Shown: positions 58,025 to 64,000 of the stretch, one piece after another
Position numbering within the stretch: the stretch's first letter is position 1
How the letters are laid out: each line of letters opens with the position of its first letter
Source: Muricoccus nepalensis
GTDB taxonomy: Bacteria > Pseudomonadota > Alphaproteobacteria > Acetobacterales > Acetobacteraceae
Reading direction: 5' to 3'
NCBI RefSeq assembly: GCF_006438825.1
Contig: NZ_RCZP01000007.1
Coordinates: forward strand, 124,001 to 188,000
Length of the DNA stretch: 64,000 nt
Notes under the pieces: generated by a model
Databases searched by the model: none
Seen by the model: the letters and a program-made list of their open reading frames with translations, nothing else
What the model was told of the DNA's origin: nothing
Translations under genes and position numbers: made by a program

Positions 58025-58055
58025 GGGGAGGGGACGCCTCGTCGGATGCCTCCCC
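58025..58055. terminator. hairpin between convergent receptor and dehydrogenase genes
   Basis: GGGGAGG (58025-58031) and CCTCCCC (58049-58055) form a 7-bp stem around a 17-base loop. The hairpin lies between the receptor stop at 58014 and the opposing stop at 58062. No T-run; assignment rests on position. Confidence 0.4.
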
Positions 58056-58061
58056 GGGCGC

Positions 58062-59048
58062 CTAGCGGCGTAGCCGGTCCAGCCGGTGCGCGGCCTCCGC
58101 GTTCACCGCGCCCTCCGGCACCCGCCCCGCCGCGAGCGCCGCCACCTGCCGCACCGTGTCCATCGCCTGGTGCTCCGCCGCCTCCGGCGTCAGCCCGGCC
58201 AGGTGCGGCGTCGCGATCACGTCGGGGCGCGAGGCGAGGCGGGGGGAAGGCATCTGGTCCGGCGCGCGGCCGACATCCATCGCCGCGCCGGCCAGGTGGC
58301 CGGAGTCCAGCGCGCCCTCCAGCGCCGCCTCGTCCACCAGCTCCCCACGGGACAGGTTGATGAAGAAGGCGCCGCGGCGCATGGCCGCGAAGGCCCGCGC
58401 GTCCATCAGGTTCGCGGTCTCCGGCGACGCGATCGCCAGGCAGACGACGAAGTCGGCCGCCAGCGCCTCGCCGAAGCCCACGGCCTCCACCCCCGGGTCC
58501 TCGGGCGGCGCGTAGGGGTCGTAGGCCAGGACACGCATGCCGAGCGCGCGCGCGGTCACGGCCATGCGGCGGGCGATGCGACCGTAGCCGACCAGCCCCA
58601 GCGTGGAGGCGGAAAGCTGCACGCCGGTGCTGGGAGGGGGGATCTCGCCGCGATGATAGGCGCTGGCGGCGCGGGTGACGCCGCGCGCGAGGTCCACCAT
58701 CATGCCGATGCCCAGCTCCGCCACGGAATCGGTGAAGCCCGGCGTCGCGCGGGTGACGAGGATGCCCCCGGCCGAGGCGGCGGGCACGTCGATCGTGCTG
58801 ATGTCCACCGCGCAGCGCAGGAAGGCCACGAGCTCCGGCGAGGCGGCGAAGGTCGCGGCCGTCCCCGGGCTGCCGCGATAGGCGATGATGGCCTGGCAAC
58901 CGGCGGCGGCCCTCGCCAGCTCCTCGTCCCGCAGCTCGCGGTCCGTGGTGTTGCGGACGACCTCCGCGTGCTCCCGCAGCGCGGCCAGCGCGCGATCCCC
59001 GAAATAGCCGGGGAAGGTCTCGGTGGAGTGGGACAGGAAGACCTTCAT
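58062..59048 (-). CDS. D-isomer-specific 2-hydroxyacid dehydrogenase
   Basis: NAD(P)-dependent reductase/dehydrogenase of 328 residues. The cofactor loop is LGLVGYGRIARRMA, the substrate arginine is in INLSRGELVD, and the catalytic histidine in IATPHLAGLTPEA. The segment that normally carries the catalytic glutamate (DVF-x-x-EP) reads DVGRAPDQ, so an aspartate may replace it; I have seen this variant in a subgroup of the family. ATG 59048 overlaps the enoyl-CoA hydratase stop by four bases, so the two are coupled. Confidence 0.9.
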   Translation of the reverse strand: MKVFLSHSTETFPGYFGDRALAALREHAEVVRNTTDRELRDEELARAAAGCQAIIAYRGSPGTAATFAASPELVAFLRCAVDISTIDVPAASAGGILVTRATPGFTDSVAELGIGMMVDLARGVTRAASAYHRGEIPPPSTGVQLSASTLGLVGYGRIARRMAVTARALGMRVLAYDPYAPPEDPGVEAVGFGEALAADFVVCLAIASPETANLMDARAFAAMRRGAFFINLSRGELVDEAALEGALDSGHLAGAAMDVGRAPDQMPSPRLASRPDVIATPHLAGLTPEAAEHQAMDTVRQVAALAAGRVPEGAVNAEAAHRLDRLRR

Positions 59049-59812
59049 CGGGCGAACTCCGCGGGGCGTTTCTCGTTGAAGGCGCGGATGCCTTCCAGGT
59101 GGTCCCCGGCGGAGAAGCAGAGCACGTTCATCTCGTTCTCATAAGCCAGGCCGGCGGAAAGGGGCGCCTCCAGCGCCATCCGCATCGCCGCCTTCACCGA
59201 CTGCACCGCCACCGGCGAGAGGGCGGCGAGCTTGCGCGCGACCTCCCGCGCCCGGTCCAGCAGCGCGGCCTGCGGGACCACCTCCTCCACGAGGCCCAGC
59301 CGAAGCGCCTCGGCCGCGTCGACCGGCTCCCCCAGCATCAGCAGGCGTGCCGCCCGGCCCTGGCCGATCAGGCGCGGCAGGAGCTGCGAGGCGCCGCCGC
59401 CGCCCACCCAGCCGCGCTGCACCTCCGGGAAGCCGAGCCGCGTGGTCTCGGAGGCGACGCGCAGGTCGGCGGAGAGCGCCGCCTCCGCGCCGCCGCCCAG
59501 GGTCCAGCCCTGCAGCGCCGCCACCACGGGCTTGCGGATGCCGCGGAGGGCCGTCGCGTACTCCACCCGGTTGCGGAAGTGCCAGGCCGTGGGATAGGCG
59601 GCCAGCGCGTTCAGGTCGCTGCCGGCCGAGAAGGCGCGCTCCCCCTCGCCCCGGACCAGCACGGCCCGGACGGCGTCCTCCGCGTCCAGGGCGCGGGCGT
59701 GGTCCAGCAGGCGCCGGGCCATCGCGGGGGTCACCGCGTTGTGCTTGGCGGGGCGGTCCAGCACCAGCTCGGCCACCCCGTCCCCGATCGTCACGCGCAC
59801 GTCGCCGTCCAT
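59045..59812 (-). CDS. enoyl-CoA hydratase/isomerase (crotonase family)
   Basis: Crotonase-fold enzyme of 255 residues. Oxyanion-hole segments are FSAGSDLNAL and TLGGGAEAALSADLR; a glutamate in FPEVQRGWVGG occupies one of the usual catalytic positions, while the first catalytic glutamate of hydratases (GGGCE) is replaced within GGGAE. ATG 59812 has AGGAGG 8 bases upstream. It is the first gene of a two-gene operon with the hydroxyacid dehydrogenase and is divergent from the dppB-like gene. Confidence 0.9.
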   Translation of the reverse strand: MDGDVRVTIGDGVAELVLDRPAKHNAVTPAMARRLLDHARALDAEDAVRAVLVRGEGERAFSAGSDLNALAAYPTAWHFRNRVEYATALRGIRKPVVAALQGWTLGGGAEAALSADLRVASETTRLGFPEVQRGWVGGGGASQLLPRLIGQGRAARLLMLGEPVDAAEALRLGLVEEVVPQAALLDRAREVARKLAALSPVAVQSVKAAMRMALEAPLSAGLAYENEMNVLCFSAGDHLEGIRAFNEKRPAEFAR

Positions 59813-59884
59813 GGCGATTCCTCCTGTCTTGATCGCATCTGTCCAGCAGGCGCAGACTGAGCGCAACAAGGAGGATCTGTCCGC

Positions 59885-60895
59885 GTGCCGCGATACATCG
59901 CGACGCGACTGCTCGCCGCGGCCGCGATGGCCCTGCTGGCGAGCCTCGTCGTGTTCCTGATCTCCGCGCTGGTTCCCGGCGATCCGGTCCTGGCGCAGCT
60001 CGGCGACATCCTCGCGAGCAACCCCGCGACGGTGGCCGAGTGGCGGGCCAAGTGGGGCCTCGACCTGCCCTTGTGGGAACGCTACGGCATCTTCCTGAAC
60101 GGCCTCGCCCACGGCGACCTCGGCATCTCCATCGCCACGCGGCGGCCGGTGCTGGAGGACATCGCCCAGTACGCGCCGGCCACGGTGGAGCTGGCGACGG
60201 TCTCCTTCCTGCTCACGCTCGTCATCGGTATCCCGCTGGGCATCGCGGCGGCGGTGTGGCGGGACAGCTGGGTGGACTCGCTCGCCCGCGCGGTGTCGCT
60301 GCTGGGCGTCTCGGCGCCCACCTTCTGGCTCGCCTTCATCATGCTGGCCATCTTCTACGGCGGCCTGGAATGGGCGCCCGGGCCCGGCCGGATGGACCCC
60401 ATCGCCTTCCCACCCGAAGGACCCACGGGCCTCTTCCTGGTGGACACGCTGCTCGCGCGCGACTGGGAAAGCTTCTGGGACTGCGCGGCCCATCTCGTCC
60501 TGCCCTCCATCGTCCTGGCCGCCGCGACCATCGGGCTGATCACCCGCACCACGCGCGCCGCGATGCTGGATAGCCTGGGGCAGGACTACGTGCGGGTGTC
60601 GCGCGCGAAGGGGCTGAAGGAGCGGGCCATCGTGCTGCGTCATGCCCTGCCCAACGCACTGGTGCCCGTGGTGACGCTGGGCGGGCTTGCCTTCGCCAAC
60701 CTGCTGGCCGGCGCGGTGATGACGGAGACGGTCTTCGCCTGGCCCGGTCTCGGCCGCTACACCTTCCGCTCCGCCGCGGCACTCGATTTCCCGGCGATCA
60801 TGGGCATCACCCTGGTCGTCTCCGCGACCTACCTGCTGGTGAACCTGCTGGTGGACCTCTCCTACGCGGCGCTGGACCCGAGGGTGCGGCGTTGA
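59885..60895 (+). CDS. dipeptide/oligopeptide ABC permease, DppB type
   Basis: Membrane subunit of 336 residues from GTG 59885, preceded by AAGGAGG. The N terminus YIATRLLAAAAMALLASLVVFLI is the standard DppB first helix, followed by PGDPV, the WERYGIFLNGLAHGDLG loop, and the EAA-like DYVRVSRAKGLKERAIVLRHALPNALVPV. Its stop overlaps the next start by four bases (TTGA). First gene of the dppB-C-DF operon. Confidence 0.92.
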   Translation: MPRYIATRLLAAAAMALLASLVVFLISALVPGDPVLAQLGDILASNPATVAEWRAKWGLDLPLWERYGIFLNGLAHGDLGISIATRRPVLEDIAQYAPATVELATVSFLLTLVIGIPLGIAAAVWRDSWVDSLARAVSLLGVSAPTFWLAFIMLAIFYGGLEWAPGPGRMDPIAFPPEGPTGLFLVDTLLARDWESFWDCAAHLVLPSIVLAAATIGLITRTTRAAMLDSLGQDYVRVSRAKGLKERAIVLRHALPNALVPVVTLGGLAFANLLAGAVMTETVFAWPGLGRYTFRSAAALDFPAIMGITLVVSATYLLVNLLVDLSYAALDPRVRR

Positions 60896-61776
60896 GCGCG
60901 AGCACCGTCCCCCCTCTTGCCCTGCCGCCTGCCATGCCCGTGCCGCGCGCGCGCTGGCGGCGCCGGCTGCGCCGCTACGGGCCGGCCTGGCTGGGCGGTG
61001 GCATCGTGCTGCTCTGGGTGCTCGTCGCGCTGCTGGCACCCTGGATATCTCCCTATCCGCCGGACGCGCAGGACGTGGTGAACCGCCTGCAGCCCCCAAG
61101 TGCGGCGCACTGGCTGGGCACGGACGTGCTGGGACGGGACGTGTTCTCGCGCCTGCTGCACGGCGCGCGGCTGTCGCTGCTGGCGGGCTTCACCGTCGTG
61201 CTGGTGGGCGCCGCCATCGGCACCACGGTCGGGATTGTCGCGGCCTGGGCGCGCGGCTTCTGGGACGAGGCGCTGATGCGCCTGACCGACCTCGTGCTCT
61301 GCTTCCCGCCGATCATCCTCGCCCTGGCCATCGCGGCGGCGCTGGGCATCGGCACGCAGAACACCATCCTCGCGATGCTCGTGGTGTGGTGGCCCAAGTT
61401 CGCGCGCCTGGGCCGGGCACTGGCCCTGGTGCAGCGCGGGCAGGAATACGTGGAGGCCGCGACGGTGCTGGGGCTGAAGCCCCGCCGCATCCTCGCCCGC
61501 CACATCCTGCCGAACACGCTCGGGCCGCTGGCGGTGCTGGTGACGCTCGACCTCGGCAACGCCATCCTCACCTTCGCCGGCCTGTCCTTCCTCGGCCTCG
61601 GCGTCGTGCCGCCCACGCCGGAATGGGGATCCATGGTTGCGGAGGGGCGCGAGCTGGTGGAGCAGTGGTGGATCGCGGCCTTCCCCGGCTTCGCCATCCT
61701 CACGGTCGTCGTCGGGTTCAACTTCTGCGGCGACGGGCTGCGCGACTGGCTCGACCCAAGGGCGAGGTCCCGCTGA
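60892..61776 (+). CDS. dipeptide/oligopeptide ABC permease, DppC type
   Basis: Membrane subunit of 294 residues from TTG 60892. Features: long cytoplasmic N terminus, WLGGGIVLLWVLVALLAPWISPY helix, HWLGTDVLGRDVFSRLLHGARLSLLAG (a near-invariant DppC block), EAA loop EAATVLGLKPRRILARHILPN and FLGLGVVPPTPEWG. Coupled to both neighbours by short overlaps. Confidence 0.92.
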   Translation: MSASTVPPLALPPAMPVPRARWRRRLRRYGPAWLGGGIVLLWVLVALLAPWISPYPPDAQDVVNRLQPPSAAHWLGTDVLGRDVFSRLLHGARLSLLAGFTVVLVGAAIGTTVGIVAAWARGFWDEALMRLTDLVLCFPPIILALAIAAALGIGTQNTILAMLVVWWPKFARLGRALALVQRGQEYVEAATVLGLKPRRILARHILPNTLGPLAVLVTLDLGNAILTFAGLSFLGLGVVPPTPEWGSMVAEGRELVEQWWIAAFPGFAILTVVVGFNFCGDGLRDWLDPRARSR

Positions 61777-63830
61777 TGGACGGAACCCTGCCAAGGCGGG
61801 AGAGCGCGGCCGATGCGGCCGCCCCGGTGCTGGAGGTCGAGGACCTCCGCACCGTGTTCCTGACCGATGCCGGCGCCGTACGCGCGGTGGACGGCGTCTC
61901 CTTCACGGTCGGCCCCGGCGAGACGCTGGGCATCGTGGGCGAGAGCGGCTCGGGCAAGAGCGTGACGGCCCTGTCGCTCATGCGGCTGCTGGAGGAACCG
62001 GCGCGCATCGTCGGCGGCACCGTGCGCTTCCAGGGCCGCGACGTGCTGGCGATGAGCGGCGCCGAGCTGCGGGACTGGCGCGGCGACCGCGCCGCGATGG
62101 TGTTCCAGGACCCGATGACCGGCCTGAACCCGGTGATCCGCATCCTGCGCCAGGTGACGGAGCACATGGTCTCCCACGGCCGCCAGACGCCGGCCAAGGC
62201 GCGCGTGCGGGCCGTGGAGCTGCTGCGCCGCATGGGCGTCGCGGCGCCGGAGCGCGCGGCGGCCTCCTTTCCGCACCAGTTCTCGGGCGGGATGCGGCAG
62301 CGGGTGATGCTGGCCATCGGCGTGGCGAACGATCCGGTGCTGCTGATCGCGGACGAGCCGACCACGGCGCTGGACGTGACGATCCAGGCGCAGATCCTGG
62401 ACCTGCTGGGGAACCTGAACGCGGAGTTCGGCACGGCGATCATCCTGATCAGCCACGACCTCGGCGTGATCGGCACGGTCTGCCGCCGCGTGGCCGTGAT
62501 GTACGCCGGGGAGGTGGTGGAGGAGGCGGAGACGGCCGCCGTCCTCGCCGACCCGCGGCACCCCTATTCCTGGGCGCTGGTCAATGCCGTGCCGCGGCTG
62601 GACAGCCCGGCCGGCACGCGGCTCACCAGCATCGACGGCGCCCCGCCGGACGCGCTGAACCCGCCGCCGGCCTGCCGCTTCCTCGCGCGCTGCCCCTTCG
62701 CCATCTCGCGCTGCGGGCAGGAGCATCCGCCGCTGATGGAGGTGGCGCCGGGCCGCCGCGCCCGCTGCTGGGTGACGGCCGATGGGCGCAGCCTGCCGCC
62801 GCCGCCCGTGGCCGCGGAGGCGGCCCGGCGCGAGCTGTCGGAGGACAGGCGCCCACTGCTCGAGGCGGTGGGGCTGGTGAAGCACTTCCCCGGCGCGCGC
62901 CGCTCCTTCTTCGGGCCGCGCGCCGTGGTGCACGCGGTGAACGGCGTGGACCTTCGCCTGGCGCGCGGCGAGAGCTTGGGGATCGTCGGCGAGAGCGGCT
63001 GCGGCAAGTCCACCCTCGCGCGGCTGGTGACGCGTCTCCACGAGCCGACGTCGGGCCGCCTGCACTTCGAGGGGAGGGACATTACCCACGCCTCCTCCGC
63101 CGAGATGCGGCCGCTGCGGCCGCGGCTGCAGATGGTGTTCCAGGATCCCTACGCCTCCCTGAACCCGCGGATGCGCGTGCGCGACACCCTGGCGGAGCCG
63201 CTGATGGCGCACGGGCGCGCCTCCAATCGGGTCGAGGCGGACCGCCGCGTGCTGGACCTGATGGGCACGGTGGGGTTGAAGCCCGAATGGGCCGCGCGCT
63301 TCCCGCACGAGTTCTCGGGCGGCCAGCGGCAGCGCATCTCCATTGCGCGGGCGCTCGCGCTGGACCCGGCGCTGGTGGTGGCGGACGAACCGGTCTCGGC
63401 GCTGGACGTGAACGTGCAGGCGCAGGTGCTGAACCTGATGCTCGACCTGCGCCAGCGCCTCGGCCTCTCCTACCTGTTCATCGCGCACGACCTGGCCGTG
63501 GTGCGCGCCTTCTGCGACCGCGTGGCCGTGATGTATCTTGGCCGCATCATGGAGGAGGGGCCGGCGATCGCGCTCTTCGCGCGGCCGCTGCACCCCTACA
63601 CCGTCGCTCTGACGAGCGCGGTGCCGGAGCCCGGGAGGGAGCGGGTGATCCTGGGGGGCGAGCCGCCCTCCACCCTGGCGCTTCCCACCGGCTGCGTCTT
63701 CCGCGGCCGCTGCCCCGTCGCGCAGCCGATCTGCGAGGAGGCGCCGCCCCTGGCGGAGGTCGAGGCGGGGCGGCGCGTGGCCTGCCACTTCCCCGGGGCG
63801 TTCGAGCCCCCCCGAACACCGGGTCGATGA
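61776..63830 (+). CDS. fused dipeptide ABC ATPase, DppD-DppF
   Basis: Single protein of 684 residues with two complete ATPase modules. Module one: Walker A GESGSGKS (residues 55-62), FSGGMRQRVMLAIGVA signature, LLIADEPTTALDVT. Module two: Walker A GESGCGKST (405-413), FSGGQRQRISIARAL, VVADEPVSALDVN. Each module ends with the cysteine-containing oligopeptide C-terminal extension (FLARCPFAISRCG and FRGRCPVAQPICEEAPPL), which binds an iron-sulfur cluster in some family members. The fusion replaces separate dppD and dppF. ATG 61776 shares one base with the permease stop. Confidence 0.93.
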   Translation: MDGTLPRRESAADAAAPVLEVEDLRTVFLTDAGAVRAVDGVSFTVGPGETLGIVGESGSGKSVTALSLMRLLEEPARIVGGTVRFQGRDVLAMSGAELRDWRGDRAAMVFQDPMTGLNPVIRILRQVTEHMVSHGRQTPAKARVRAVELLRRMGVAAPERAAASFPHQFSGGMRQRVMLAIGVANDPVLLIADEPTTALDVTIQAQILDLLGNLNAEFGTAIILISHDLGVIGTVCRRVAVMYAGEVVEEAETAAVLADPRHPYSWALVNAVPRLDSPAGTRLTSIDGAPPDALNPPPACRFLARCPFAISRCGQEHPPLMEVAPGRRARCWVTADGRSLPPPPVAAEAARRELSEDRRPLLEAVGLVKHFPGARRSFFGPRAVVHAVNGVDLRLARGESLGIVGESGCGKSTLARLVTRLHEPTSGRLHFEGRDITHASSAEMRPLRPRLQMVFQDPYASLNPRMRVRDTLAEPLMAHGRASNRVEADRRVLDLMGTVGLKPEWAARFPHEFSGGQRQRISIARALALDPALVVADEPVSALDVNVQAQVLNLMLDLRQRLGLSYLFIAHDLAVVRAFCDRVAVMYLGRIMEEGPAIALFARPLHPYTVALTSAVPEPGRERVILGGEPPSTLALPTGCVFRGRCPVAQPICEEAPPLAEVEAGRRVACHFPGAFEPPRTPGR

Positions 63831-63960
63831 CCCCGCCGCCGCTCTGCTCTCCGGCCGATCCGCGGAGGCCGGCGTGCGGCACCGCTGCCCACGGCGCAGG
63901 AGTGGATGGCAGGCCCGCGAAGCGTCCCCCGTTCCCCTCCGGTTTCGAAGGCGCGATGGC

Positions 63961-64000
63961 ATGAGGCAGATCACCGCCACCCAGGCCGCAGCCCTCCTCC
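63961..64000 (+). CDS. start of a gene cut by the window edge
   Basis: ATG 63961 opens a frame (MRQITATQAAALL) that runs off the right edge; only 13 residues are visible. GAAGG lies about 11 bases upstream. The gene starts 130 bases after the dipeptide ATPase on the same strand. Too short to assign; the N terminus is compatible with a CoA-transferase or similar enzyme, but that is a guess. Confidence 0.4.
   Translation, partial: MRQITATQAAALL

Noticed and set aside
61053-63980. Minus-strand open frame of 975 codons opposite the dipeptide importer genes
   Set aside because: Antisense to DppC and the fused ATPase with low-complexity translation; no start signal or family.
1-64000. CRISPR arrays, tRNA or rRNA genes, insertion sequences, prophage genes
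   Set aside because: I looked for regular direct repeats, cloverleaf-like segments, transposase or integrase motifs and structural phage genes and found none that could be supported.

Overview
The window is very GC-rich, densely coded DNA from a proteobacterium. The mix of orphan Bug/TctC-type periplasmic receptors, many ABC importers, CaiB-type CoA transferases, enolase-superfamily dehydratases and amidohydrolases suggests an alphaproteobacterial Acetobacteraceae member (Roseomonas-like). That placement is inferred from gene content; no rRNA or other phylogenetic marker is present. No phage, CRISPR array, tRNA, rRNA or intact insertion sequence was seen. Almost everything is transport, catabolism and local regulation of small organic compounds, arranged as self-contained modules, most with their own regulator.

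Region by region. 1-6.8 kb: end of a Bug receptor gene, a D-tartrate-dehydratase-like enzyme, a complete sugar-type ABC importer and a GntR/FCD regulator. 6.8-8.1 kb: an MFS exporter. 8.4-11.8 kb: a polar amino-acid ABC importer (two permeases and a receptor, no ATPase) behind a possible 13-codon leader peptide, then a Gfo/Idh/MocA oxidoreductase. 11.9-16.0 kb: a spermidine/iron-type ABC importer split over two convergent strands around a strong hairpin. 16.2-20.9 kb: a Nudix hydrolase, then a CoA transferase / GntR / CitE-like lyase / Bug receptor operon with a palindromic operator candidate. 20.9-22.7 kb: a broken alpha/beta hydrolase and an SGNH hydrolase. 22.8-27.7 kb: LysR regulator divergent from a mandelate-racemase-family enzyme, two Bug receptors and an HD-domain protein.

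27.7-40.8 kb is the most coherent block: ugpBAE with a glycerophosphodiester phosphodiesterase, a SorC-family regulator, and an opposing operon of metallophosphoesterase, ABC ATPase, two permeases, receptor, zinc alcohol dehydrogenase and FGGY pentulose-type kinase. The same 12-base sequence, CGCACAATTGTA, lies upstream of both the ugpB/sorC divergent pair and the metallophosphoesterase operon. This suggests one regulon for uptake and breakdown of a phosphodiester-linked polyol, with one ATPase possibly serving both importers.

40.9-48 kb: two Bug receptors, two amidohydrolases, a serine beta-lactamase-fold hydrolase and a peptide-type ABC receptor. 48.3-52.9 kb: EamA transporter, class V aminotransferase, SnoaL-like secreted protein, two small unknown genes and an island with visibly lower GC. 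52.9-64 kb: acyl-CoA dehydrogenase, SDR, MaoC hydratase, a divergent AroE-like enzyme, 2-hydroxyacid dehydrogenase, enoyl-CoA hydratase and a Dpp/Opp importer with fused ATPases. Together these look like uptake and CoA-dependent breakdown of an unidentified acid or peptide-like compound.
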